Below the pieces are notes generated by a model that was not told where the DNA came from, made no database searches, and was given only the letters and a program-made list of their open reading frames with translations. Below, piece by piece: positions 55,393-64,000 of a stretch of 64,000 nt of DNA. Position 1 is the stretch's first letter. The number at the start of each line of letters is the position of its first letter. The stretch spans positions 3,038,001-3,102,000 of the forward strand of contig NC_017243.1 in assembly GCF_000223215.1 (NCBI RefSeq). The letters are read 5' to 3'. The translations under genes and the position numbers were made by a program. The DNA is from Brachyspira intermedia PWS/A (GTDB lineage: Bacteria; Spirochaetota; Brachyspiria; Brachyspirales; Brachyspiraceae).

Positions 55393-56763
55393 ATGAATAT
55401 AAAATTTGATATACTAAAACCTTTTGAAAAATGGGCAAATACTGAAAAGAGATTGAAAATAGCTTATGGAGGACGAGGAGGTGGAAAAAGTGAATCCATA
55501 GCAAGAATATTGATAGCTAAAAGTTTTGAAAAAAGCGGAGTAATACTATGCTCAAGAGAAATACAAAAATCAATATCCTACTCAACCTACCCTCTTTTAA
55601 TAAGTATCATAAAAGAATTGAAATTAGAAAAGTTTTTTAATATAAAAAGAAATGAAATCATTAATAAAATTACAAACTGCAAATTTATATTTTTAGGTAT
55701 TAGAGAATGTTCTATAGAGGAAATTAAATCTATTTATAATGTGAGAATATGCTTTATAGAAGAAGCCCAAACTCTCACTCAAAGAAGCTACGAAATATTA
55801 GAGCCTTCAATAAGAGCTGAAAAAAGTGAAATATGGATAGCATTTAATCCTAGATTTGAAACAGATTTTATTTATCAAACAGTAAGTAAATTTAATTTGG
55901 AAAATAAATTCTATACAGATAAAAATAATAATAAATATAATTATCAAGAATATGAAGATAATAATATTTTAATTACATTTATAAATTATGATGGTAATTA
56001 TTATTTCAGTGATATATTAAATAAATCAAGACTTTCTACTTTAAAACTCATGCCTAAAATGTATGATCATATTTGGCTTGGAAAAATAAAAAATAAACAA
56101 GGTAAAATTTTCTTATATTCAAAATTAAAATTCTATGATGATAATTTAAAAGAAAATATAAATAAAATCAATTCATCAGAACATAAAGCAGTGGTAGATC
56201 CCGCATTCGGTGAATATAATTGTTTTACTTCAGCAATAATATATACACAAATAGGAGAAGATATTTATTTAATAGACTCCGGACTTATAAGAAATGATTC
56301 CAACTCCACTACAGATGAAAGCATAATAAATTTTCTATCAAATAAAAACATAAAAAAAATATTATGCGAATCAAATTTTGCACAAAAAGAATTGGTAAAA
56401 AGATTAGAAAAACATTTTGAAGTTACTCCGTTTTATGTGCATAAAAATAAGGCAGAGAGAATTGTAAATGCAAGCTATTTAATATACGATAAAGTTTATT
56501 TTCCAAAGAGCTGGCAGAAAGTACCAGAAGGCTCCGATACAGATAAATGGCTTAAAACTAATAATGGACGAGGTTATATAGCTTTAAGGCAGCTGCTTAA
56601 TTTCGATGATTCACTTGTTGGAAGCAGTATTAAAGGAGATGCATTTAGTTATTTAGATTTTCCGGATGCTTTATCTAGTTTAATATTCTTTGGTATTGAA
56701 GAAATAATAAATGAAGAAAATGATGATAAAATGAATTTAGTTAATGCTATTTTCGGAGAATAG
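55393..56763 (+). CDS. Phage-type terminase large subunit (orphan)
   Basis: Powers DNA packaging into a capsid and cuts the concatemer. The 456-aa protein has the PBSX-type layout: ATPase with Walker A GGRGGGKS (residues 26-33), Walker B VRICFIEEAQ (117-126) and coupling motif WIAFNPRFETDF; then an RNase-H-like nuclease with D269 (VVDPAFG), E326 (LCESN) and D425 (DFPDA). All catalytic residues are present and the length is full, so the gene looks selected rather than decayed. No portal, capsid or tail gene is adjacent. Family A repeats bracket it. A GGAGG lies 54 nt upstream of the ATG, before a short overlapping ORF, and the local Shine-Dalgarno is weak. Confidence 0.92.
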   Translation: MNIKFDILKPFEKWANTEKRLKIAYGGRGGGKSESIARILIAKSFEKSGVILCSREIQKSISYSTYPLLISIIKELKLEKFFNIKRNEIINKITNCKFIFLGIRECSIEEIKSIYNVRICFIEEAQTLTQRSYEILEPSIRAEKSEIWIAFNPRFETDFIYQTVSKFNLENKFYTDKNNNKYNYQEYEDNNILITFINYDGNYYFSDILNKSRLSTLKLMPKMYDHIWLGKIKNKQGKIFLYSKLKFYDDNLKENINKINSSEHKAVVDPAFGEYNCFTSAIIYTQIGEDIYLIDSGLIRNDSNSTTDESIINFLSNKNIKKILCESNFAQKELVKRLEKHFEVTPFYVHKNKAERIVNASYLIYDKVYFPKSWQKVPEGSDTDKWLKTNNGRGYIALRQLLNFDDSLVGSSIKGDAFSYLDFPDALSSLIFFGIEEIINEENDDKMNLVNAIFGE

Positions 56764-56769
56764 AATTTT

Positions 56770-57344
56770 ATTTAGCTTAAATTTAAAAACTTTCATTTAA
56801 TCCCCGCCCTTTTATCTTTATTGCTATTTTATGAATTTCAATATTAATCATCTTTATAGTTTAATTAGAATTTTTAGCACCCGCCCAAACTTTATTTAAA
56901 AAATTGAATTTCTTTAACGCACGGTTAGTAAAATTTAAAAATATAATAAAATCTGCATTTCAAATAAATTTATATTTTTAGTTTCGCTCTGCGTGCGTGT
57001 AAATAAGCAGCAAATTTAAAAAAATTTTGGGTGGGTTACTATAATTACAGTGAAAACTAAAAAGAAAAATTATACAAAAATAACAGTTAATAATTAAAAG
57101 CCTAAAGGGTGGGAAGTGAGAATAATTTTTAAAAACTTATTTTCATTCCCCGCCCTTTATTCTTTATTACTAAATTTATAATTTTAGTATTAATTATCTT
57201 TATAGTTTAATTAGAATTTTTAGCACCCACCCAAGCGTTTTTTAAATTTAGAATATATGCACCGCACGGATAACGCATTTTTATTTATTATTTTAATTAG
57301 AGTAAAAAATAAGCGTAAGTTTAAAACTTTATTCTGCGTGCGTT
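56770..57344. repeat. Family A half copy followed by a full copy
   Basis: First a right half (CCCCGCCCTTTT at 56802, GCACCCGCCCAA near 56878), then a full copy: AACGCACGG (56916) to CTGCGTGCGTG, TTTGGGTGGG, AAAGGGTGGG, axis, CCCCGCCCTTT, GCACCCACCCAAG, ACCGCACGG to GCGTGCGTT (57336-57344). The two right halves share long stretches such as TTTATAGTTTAATTAGAATT, so this is a partial tandem duplication. Confidence 0.88.
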
Positions 57345-57349
57345 AAATA

Positions 57350-57380
57350 AAAAGGGAAGCATTAATAAAAATACTTCCCC
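57350..57380 (-). terminator. Terminator of fsa
   Basis: Minus strand: GGGAAG...CTTCCC stem followed by TTTTTATTT, 33 bp past the stop. Confidence 0.85.
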
Positions 57381-57412
57381 AAAAATAAAAACAATTATTA
57401 AAATATAATCAA

Positions 57413-58066
57413 TTATTTACCAAAAACAGCCTCGTAATCTTTTTTGAATTTTTCTATACCTTGATCAGTTAAAGGGTGTTTAGTCATTTGAAGTATAACA
57501 CTGTATGGAACAGTAGCAATATCAGCACCAGCTAAAGCACATTCAGTAACATGTATAGGATGTCTTACGCTTGCAGAAATAATTTCAGTCTCTATTGCAT
57601 GAGTAGCAAAAATTTCTGAAATAGTTCTTATAAGTTCAAGTCCGTCCATTGATATATCATCAAGTCTTCCAATGAAAGGAGAAACATAAGTAGCACCAGC
57701 TCTTGCAGCAAGTAATGCCTGATTAGCAGAGAATATTAAAGTAACATTAGTTTTAATTCCTTCTTTAGCAAGAACCTTTACAGCTTTTAAACCTTCATCA
57801 GTCATAGGAATTTTAACTACCATGTTTTTATGTATTTTAGCTATTTCTCTAGCCTCTGCAATCATGTCTTCAGCTTTAACAGTAGTAGCTTTAACTTCAC
57901 CAGATATAGGACCGTCAACTATAGTAGTAATTTCTTCTATAGTTTTTTTGAAATCCCTTCCTTCTTTAGCTATTAAAGATGGGTTTGTAGTAACTCCGCA
58001 AATTACACCCATATCATTAGCTTTTTTAATCTCATCAACATTTGCTGTATCTATAAAAAATTTCAT
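57413..58066 (-). CDS. fsa: Fructose-6-phosphate aldolase / transaldolase-like (FSA/MipB type)
   Basis: The 217-aa protein is a short transaldolase-family TIM barrel. It has [20 protein letters not shown], the [13 protein letters not shown] loop, and Schiff-base Lys85 in [12 protein letters not shown]; length and Lys position match FSA rather than the longer TalA/TalB. It could split fructose-6-phosphate or serve as the pentose-pathway transaldolase in an organism lacking a long one. GGGGA precedes the ATG and a terminator follows. The AKR gene lies 84 bp upstream on the same strand. Confidence 0.92.
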   Translation of the reverse strand: MKFFIDTANVDEIKKANDMGVICGVTTNPSLIAKEGRDFKKTIEEITTIVDGPISGEVKATTVKAEDMIAEAREIAKIHKNMVVKIPMTDEGLKAVKVLAKEGIKTNVTLIFSANQALLAARAGATYVSPFIGRLDDISMDGLELIRTISEIFATHAIETEIISASVRHPIHVTECALAGADIATVPYSVILQMTKHPLTDQGIEKFKKDYEAVFGK

Positions 58067-58150
58067 TAAAAAATCCCCTTAATAAATTTTTGCGTTATTA
58101 TATATCTTAAATAATATTTTATCAATATATATTATTTAAGAATAATATAA

Positions 58151-59002
58151 TCAAAAATTAACCTTATCAGGATGATGTCCGGAACCGCCGCAATATTCCA
58201 TAGCATTAATTGTTTTCATATCCTCATCGCTTATAACAAAATCAAAAATTTCAGTATTCTCTTTTATACGTGAAGCAGTTACAGATTTAGGCAAAGGCAA
58301 AGTATTATTCTGTAAACACCATCTTATACAAATTTGGGCTACAGATTTATTATATTTAGAAGCTACTATCTTTAATGTTTCATTATCAAGCATCTTGCCT
58401 GTACCAAGAGGACTCCATGCCTCTACCAATATATTATTATCATTACAGTATTTGAAAGTTTCTTCCTGCATAAAACCGGGATGAAACTCTATTTGATCAA
58501 CCATAGGCTTAACTTCTGTTTCCATCAATGATTTCAAATGATGAGGCATGAAATTTGAAACTCCTATTGATTTTATTTTACCAGCTTTATAAAGTTCTGT
58601 CATAGCTCTCCAAGTTTCTAAATTAATATTATCCCAATCATTGAATTTATTTACCGATGCAGGCCAATGAATAAGATATAAATCTAAATAATCAATCTGT
58701 AAATCATTAATAGTTTTTTCAAAAGCAGCTAATGTTGTTTTGTATCCTCTATCCTTATTCCAAACCTTACTTGTTATAAAAAGTTCATTTCTGTTTATGC
58801 CGCTTTCTTTAATAGCTTTTCCTATACTCTTTTCATTTCCGTAAATTGCCGCAGTATCAATATGTTTGTATCCTGACTTTATAGCTTCTATTACAGAGTT
58901 AACAGCAGTTTCACCATCAGGAGTCTGCCAAGTACCAAATCCTATACATGGAATCTTATAACCATTATTTAAAGTGAATGTATCTTTCAAACTATCAAAC
59001 AT
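58151..59002 (-). CDS. Aldo/keto reductase
   Basis: The 283-aa NADPH-type oxidoreductase has the full tetrad: Asp49 and Tyr54 (HIDTAAIYGNE), Lys79 (FITSKVWN) and His112 (LYLIHWP). The family signatures YLDLYLIHWPAS, IGVSNFMPHHL and LPKSVTASRIKENTEIFDF are all present. It reduces aldehydes or ketones, with close relatives acting on 2,5-diketo-D-gluconate or small carbonyls. AGGAG precedes the ATG. Substrate cannot be told from sequence. Confidence 0.93.
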   Translation of the reverse strand: MFDSLKDTFTLNNGYKIPCIGFGTWQTPDGETAVNSVIEAIKSGYKHIDTAAIYGNEKSIGKAIKESGINRNELFITSKVWNKDRGYKTTLAAFEKTINDLQIDYLDLYLIHWPASVNKFNDWDNINLETWRAMTELYKAGKIKSIGVSNFMPHHLKSLMETEVKPMVDQIEFHPGFMQEETFKYCNDNNILVEAWSPLGTGKMLDNETLKIVASKYNKSVAQICIRWCLQNNTLPLPKSVTASRIKENTEIFDFVISDEDMKTINAMEYCGGSGHHPDKVNF

Positions 59003-59136
59003 GTATTTTACTCCTAAGTAATTTTTTATTGACTAATAGTGTATTGAATAATAATATATTAAAAATAGATTTATTTAAATATTTTTATTATGTATAATTA
59101 ATAATCATATTAAAATATTAAATTAAGGGATAGTTT

Positions 59137-59730
59137 ATGAATATAGTTTGTTTAGGCGACAGCACCACTTACGGATATATGGTTGGAAGGAATAAGGTTT
59201 GGACTAAAATTTTAAATGATAAATTTCATAAAGAAAATAAAAATATTAAATTTATAAATAAAGGTATTAATGGCGATATGATTTCCGGTATGCTTGTTCG
59301 TTTTGATATGGACTGCATAAAAGAAAATGCTGACACTGTTATTTTGATGGGCGGAGTTAATGATATATTCACTTGTAAGCCTTTAGAAAAAATAGAAAAT
59401 AATTTTATAAATATAATAAACAAAGCTTTAGAAAATAATATTGATATAATTGTTTTTACTCCTATAACTTTTGTCAAAGAGGCTTTCAGCTTTTTTGAAT
59501 CTAATAATATAGAAGAATTTGAAAATATTCTAAAAGAGTATGTTAATTTTATAAATGATTATACTTCTAAAAACAATATTAAAAGTATAGATGTTTATGA
59601 TTTATTTACTAATAAAATTTTAAAAGAAAATAATTATTATGATATATTCTTTGATGGTGTTCATTTAAGTGAAAACGGACATAGTGTATTTGCTTCAGAA
59701 ATTTATAAAGAATTAAATAAATATTTATAA
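59137..59730 (+). CDS. SGNH/GDSL hydrolase
   Basis: The 197-aa protein has block I VCLGDSTTYGY (nucleophile Ser), block II KGINGDMISGML (oxyanion Gly), block III LMGGVNDIF (Asn) and block V FDGVHLSENGH (Asp and His), so the four blocks and catalytic triad are complete. There is no signal peptide, so it acts in the cytoplasm, probably on esters or acylated sugars. AAGGGA precedes the ATG. It is convergent with a small TPR gene. Confidence 0.92.
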   Translation: MNIVCLGDSTTYGYMVGRNKVWTKILNDKFHKENKNIKFINKGINGDMISGMLVRFDMDCIKENADTVILMGGVNDIFTCKPLEKIENNFINIINKALENNIDIIVFTPITFVKEAFSFFESNNIEEFENILKEYVNFINDYTSKNNIKSIDVYDLFTNKILKENNYYDIFFDGVHLSENGHSVFASEIYKELNKYL

Positions 59731-59733
59731 TTT

Positions 59734-60000
59734 TTATTTTTTATTTAAAAATTCATTAAATATATTAAAAAATTCTATATGCTTATTTATATTATCTGAA
59801 GCATCATCATTTTTTAATTCTTTTTCCATTTCAATATATGAATTAATTAAATTAAGTCCAAAATAGGCTTCTATATTATCAGGATCTTCTTCTATAGATT
59901 TTTCATAATATTCTAATGCCTCTTTATATTCTCCAATTTCCTCTTTCTCTTTTGCCAATTCTAAATATTTTAATGAAGTATTTTCATTTGATTTTTTCAT
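59734..60000 (-). CDS. Small TPR protein, 88 aa
   Basis: Contains about two TPR units: KYLELAKEKEEIGEYKEALE, then YYEKSIEEDPDNIEAYFGLN, with the usual Y/G/A/P spacing. Soluble, with no signal peptide. AGGTT precedes the ATG. Only 3 bp separate its stop from the SGNH gene stop on the other strand. Probably an adaptor; partner unknown. Confidence 0.75.
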   Translation of the reverse strand: MKKSNENTSLKYLELAKEKEEIGEYKEALEYYEKSIEEDPDNIEAYFGLNLINSYIEMEKELKNDDASDNINKHIEFFNIFNEFLNKK

Positions 60001-60119
60001 AAATAATATAACCTATTTTCAATTTTTAATTAAAAATTTACTAAATAAATCATATATTATAATTGAATTTTTTTCAAAAAAGGTATAGAACTAATGCAAT
60101 TATTTTTAAGAGTTTATTT

Positions 60120-61334
60120 ATGTCTAATATAGATAATATAGATAATAATGTAAGTAATGTTTCAGAAAATAAATTACTAGCCATAATTGCTTTAGTGCTT
60201 CTTAGTTTTGCATTAGGTACAAGCGAGTTTATAGTTATAGGAGTATTAACGGAAATAGCCGAAGGTTTTAATATTACAGAGGTTAAAGCAGGCGGACTTG
60301 TATCTATGTTTGCCCTAGCCTATTCAATATGTACCCCATTTTCAGCAGCTTTTGCAGGTAAATTTAATAGATTTCATTTTATAATATTTGCAAGCATACT
60401 ATTTATAGCAGGAAATTTCTTATGTTCATTAGCCTCAAATTATACATTCCTTCTTATTATAAGAATGTTTATAGCTATAATATCAGGAGCATTAATATCA
60501 GTTTCAATATCATTCAGTCCTTATATATCAACAAAAGATAAAAGACCTATGGTTGTAGCTTGGATTTATTCAGGATTCAGTATAGCTTCAATATTCGGTG
60601 TCCCTATAGGCACAAGCATAAGTTATTATTTCGGATGGCGTGCTTCTTTTATATTTATCTCTATTTTCAGTGCTGTTATGCTTGTTTTAATGTTCGCTAC
60701 TCTTCCAAAAAACACACCTACTCATAAAGTTAAACTATTAGGACAATTTATATTATTCAAAGATACTAGATTCATATTAAGCACTTTCACAATACTTTTT
60801 GGTGCCGCTTCTTCTTATGTGCTTTATACATATTTAAAGCCTATTTTCCTTGACTATATTCATATACCTAATAAATATATAAGTGCCGCATTATTAGTTT
60901 TCGGAGTTACAGTTCTTTTCAGTAATCTTCTTTCTGGAAAATTAGCAGAGCATAATGGAGTATATAGATTAAGATATGTATTTATGATGCAGTTTATATG
61001 TATGATAGTATTGCCTTTTGCACTTCTTAATGCTATAAGTTCTTCTATTGTTATATTAATAATAGGATTTTTAATGTACTTAATGAACTCGCCTGTTCAA
61101 TTAAACATTTTGGACTTTACAGAGAGAGAATACCCCTCTTGTTTAACATTAGCTTCATCAAATAATTCATTTTCTTTCAACTTTGGTATAGCTTTAGGTT
61201 CTTTTGTAGGAAGTACCATATTTGATAATTTTGGCATAAGATGGGTAGGATTTGGAGGAGCTGTATTATCAACACTGGCTTTTCTTTGCATTGTCTATCT
61301 TTATAAAATCAATAGCAAAACAAATAATGTATGA
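60120..61334 (+). CDS. MFS transporter (AraJ/YdhP-like, DHA1)
   Basis: About 404 aa with 12 membrane segments. The N-terminal LSFALGTSEFIVIGVLTEIA, then FALAYSICTPFSAAFAGKF, matches the AraJ/YdhP/SotB group of proton-driven efflux carriers for sugars or drugs. A second half begins near ILSTFTILFGAASSYVLYTY. The start at 60120 (MSNIDNIDNN) has AAGAG upstream; the frame is open to an earlier TTG. Single gene; substrate unknown. Confidence 0.87.
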   Translation: MSNIDNIDNNVSNVSENKLLAIIALVLLSFALGTSEFIVIGVLTEIAEGFNITEVKAGGLVSMFALAYSICTPFSAAFAGKFNRFHFIIFASILFIAGNFLCSLASNYTFLLIIRMFIAIISGALISVSISFSPYISTKDKRPMVVAWIYSGFSIASIFGVPIGTSISYYFGWRASFIFISIFSAVMLVLMFATLPKNTPTHKVKLLGQFILFKDTRFILSTFTILFGAASSYVLYTYLKPIFLDYIHIPNKYISAALLVFGVTVLFSNLLSGKLAEHNGVYRLRYVFMMQFICMIVLPFALLNAISSSIVILIIGFLMYLMNSPVQLNILDFTEREYPSCLTLASSNNSFSFNFGIALGSFVGSTIFDNFGIRWVGFGGAVLSTLAFLCIVYLYKINSKTNNV

Positions 61335-61632
61335 TATGTACAATACTATAAACAGAAATATTTACTTATAAATAGATATACATGGTATTTGTATTTTTTA
61401 CGATATTAAGTCTTTTTTATTTTTAAATATCATTAATTCATAGAAATAAACATGTTTATAGTATAGCATAGTATATGTATATTTATAACAATTTCATAAA
61501 TAATGTTAATATTCATATAACGATTTTTTATTTAAAAAAATATAAAAATTCTTTTTTTTCATATTTTTATATATTTAGTCAATAAAAATTTCTATACTAG
61601 TTAACATGAAAACAAAATTTTAAGGAGGATAT
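61335..61632 (+). other. Intergenic region with the rubrerythrin promoter
   Basis: 298 bp of AT-rich DNA. TATACT (61593-61598) is a likely -10 about 35 bp upstream of the rubrerythrin ATG; the -35 is poor. No repeat or RNA structure seen. Confidence 0.4.
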
Positions 61633-62130
61633 ATGGATTTAAAAAATTCAAAAACAGCGGAAAATTTAAAAACTGCTTTTATGGGGGAAGCTATGGCTAG
61701 GTGCAAATATATGTACTATGCTGAAAAAGCTAGAGAAGATGGAATGGAAAATCTAGCATTAGCCTATGAAAAAGCTTCGAGAAATGAGCAGGAACATGGT
61801 AAATTATGGTTTGAAAGATACCATGGAATTTTATCAAAAGATGAAAATTTAAGAGATGCTATTGCAGGTGAAACTTATGAATCTGAGGATATGTATTTAA
61901 AATTTGCAAAAACTGCTAAAGATGAAGGATTCACAGATATAGCTATGCTTTTTGAACATGTTGCTAAAATAGAAGAAGGACATAAAAAGATGTTTGAGCA
62001 GTACCTAGATGGAAGCAACACTAATCTTGATAAATGGCAATGTCCAAAATGCGGATATGTACACAAAGATTCTAAAGCACCTAAAAGATGTCCTGTATGC
62101 GAACAATACAGAGTTGGGGGAAGTAATTAA
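61633..62130 (+). CDS. rbr: Rubrerythrin
   Basis: Peroxide-reducing non-haem iron protein that protects anaerobes from oxidants. The 165-aa protein has the ferritin-like four-helix bundle with Glu/His iron ligands (MGEAMARCKYMYYAEKA, ASRNEQEHGKLWF, AKIEEGHKKMFEQY) and a C-terminal rubredoxin-like knuckle (CPKCGYVH then CPVCEQY). This short form is shorter than classical rubrerythrins (~190). AAGGAGG is a near-perfect Shine-Dalgarno, suggesting high expression. It precedes glpF by 71 bp. Confidence 0.95.
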   Translation: MDLKNSKTAENLKTAFMGEAMARCKYMYYAEKAREDGMENLALAYEKASRNEQEHGKLWFERYHGILSKDENLRDAIAGETYESEDMYLKFAKTAKDEGFTDIAMLFEHVAKIEEGHKKMFEQYLDGSNTNLDKWQCPKCGYVHKDSKAPKRCPVCEQYRVGGSN

Positions 62131-62201
62131 TTTTTAATATATTTGGTTATAAAAATTAGTTATTAATTTATTATTATTTTTTATGTATGGAGGTTAATCT
62201 T

Positions 62202-62951
62202 ATGTATAGTAAAAAAGCTGAATTTTTAGCTGAATTAATAGGTTCTTTCTTTCTAATTTTATTGGGATGCGGAGTTGTTGCTTCAGTATTAATAGGAAAT
62301 AACGGAGCTCCAGTTAATATTCATATAGCTTGGGGACTTGCTGTTATGTTTGGTGCTTATGTATCCGGTAAAATAAGCGGTGCTCATTTAAATCCCGCTC
62401 TTACTTTAGCATTAGCCGTTACAGGCAGATTTCCTTGGAATAAAGTATGGTATTATGTTATAGCTCAGATGATAGGATGTTTCCTTGGTGCAGCTGTAGT
62501 ATTTGCTGTTTATTATGCTAAATGGATAGAAGTAGACCCTACATTAAGTACTACAGCAGGAGTATTTACAACTTTCCCAGCTGTTCCAGGATTCTTACCA
62601 GGTTTTATAGACCAGGTAGTAGGAACATTTATACTTGTATTCTTAATTCTTACAACAGGTGATGCTAATAATACACCAGCAGGTTCTAATTTAGGATACT
62701 TAATAGTTGGACTTATAATAGTTGTTATAGGTATGTCATTTGGATTTATGCATGGTTATGCTATAAACCCAGCTAGAGATTTAGGCCCTAGACTTTTTGC
62801 TGTTGTTGCAGGATTTAAAAATAATGGACTTACAGATGGAACTAATATATGGATAGTTCCTATAATAGGACCTATAGTAGGTGCTGTTTTAGGTGCTGTT
62901 TTATATGATTTCACAATAGGAAAGTCATTGGCTAAAGATAAACTTCAATAA
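62202..62951 (+). CDS. glpF: Glycerol uptake facilitator (aquaporin family)
   Basis: About 249 aa with six membrane segments and both NPA boxes: GAHLNPALTLALAVTG and GYAINPARDLGPRLF. The Asp after the second NPA (NPARD) marks the glycerol-facilitator branch. It lets glycerol cross the inner membrane. The start at 62202 has GGAGG 9 nt upstream; the frame is open 15 nt further but that ATG sits on the Shine-Dalgarno. glpK begins 50 bp downstream, so uptake and phosphorylation are coupled. Confidence 0.95.
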   Translation: MYSKKAEFLAELIGSFFLILLGCGVVASVLIGNNGAPVNIHIAWGLAVMFGAYVSGKISGAHLNPALTLALAVTGRFPWNKVWYYVIAQMIGCFLGAAVVFAVYYAKWIEVDPTLSTTAGVFTTFPAVPGFLPGFIDQVVGTFILVFLILTTGDANNTPAGSNLGYLIVGLIIVVIGMSFGFMHGYAINPARDLGPRLFAVVAGFKNNGLTDGTNIWIVPIIGPIVGAVLGAVLYDFTIGKSLAKDKLQ

Positions 62952-62977
62952 ATAGTTTATAGATTATTATTTTTTAA

Positions 62978-64000
<1,023 letters not shown>

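Overview
The window looks like Brachyspira (an intestinal spirochaete). Reasons: very AT-rich DNA, A-ending codon use, spirochaete-type flagellar genes, many small lipoproteins with a Cys lipobox, large TPR proteins, a FabV-type enoyl reductase and a glycerol-uptake operon. The species cannot be fixed from the sequence alone.

Layout. 1-2.6 kb: a 44-aa small ORF, rpsT, tRNA-Asp and fabV. 3.1-8.4 kb: an mcrB-mcrC restriction pair and a frameshifted amino-acid-binding lipoprotein gene, each bounded by copies of a ~420-bp repeat. 8.9-15.6 kb: a minus-strand flagellar/housekeeping operon (YlqG-like, FlhB-like, degenerate HD-GYP, yraN, a 42-aa ORF, kdsD) divergent from fliK-flgD. 15.7-19.4 kb: lipoproteins (one broken), a macro-like protein, DUF1232, EcsC-like and DUF1858/DUF438 proteins. 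19.6-25.7 kb: an AGE-family epimerase, a TPR-DUF2971-like protein between two ~150-bp direct repeats that each carry a G-quadruplex motif, a membrane protein, a lipoprotein and an orphan terminase small-subunit-like gene. 25.8-32.0 kb: an envelope-glycan cluster (GT2, GT-C-like membrane protein, LTA-synthase-like sulfatase). 32-44 kb: two lipoproteins, tandem DUF2262 paralogues, two large HEAT-like paralogues (one with a DUF4132 end) and a membrane coiled-coil/TPR protein. 45-51.6 kb: ligA, tRNA-Gly, a nicotinamidase-like gene, an Asn/Tyr-rich secreted protein and a DJ-1/PfpI protein. 51.6-57.3 kb: a lipoprotein, an unknown 691-aa protein and an orphan terminase large subunit with intact motifs. 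57.4-64 kb: fsa, an aldo/keto reductase, an SGNH hydrolase, a TPR protein, an MFS transporter, rubrerythrin, glpF and the start of glpK.

Two intergenic repeat families are the most unusual feature. Family A is a ~410-430 bp nested palindrome. Its order is arm (AACGCACGG...GTGCG), CTTGGGCGGG, AAGGGCGGG, central axis, CCCACCC, CCCACCCAAG, mirrored arm. There are six full uninterrupted copies, one copy split by an insertion, plus rearranged and partial copies. Family B is a ~280-330 bp element with TATACTGAAAA / TTTTCAGTATA-like ends and an internal hairpin whose stem differs between copies while staying paired. One B copy sits inside an A copy, which is direct evidence that B moves. A copies flank mcrBC, the lipoprotein gene, ligA and terL, so they may act as recombination or cassette borders.

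The two terminase subunits lie 30 kb apart with no capsid, tail or lysis genes. This fits a dispersed gene-transfer-agent packaging motor (Brachyspira is known to make the GTA VSH-1) or a decayed prophage. That link is inference.
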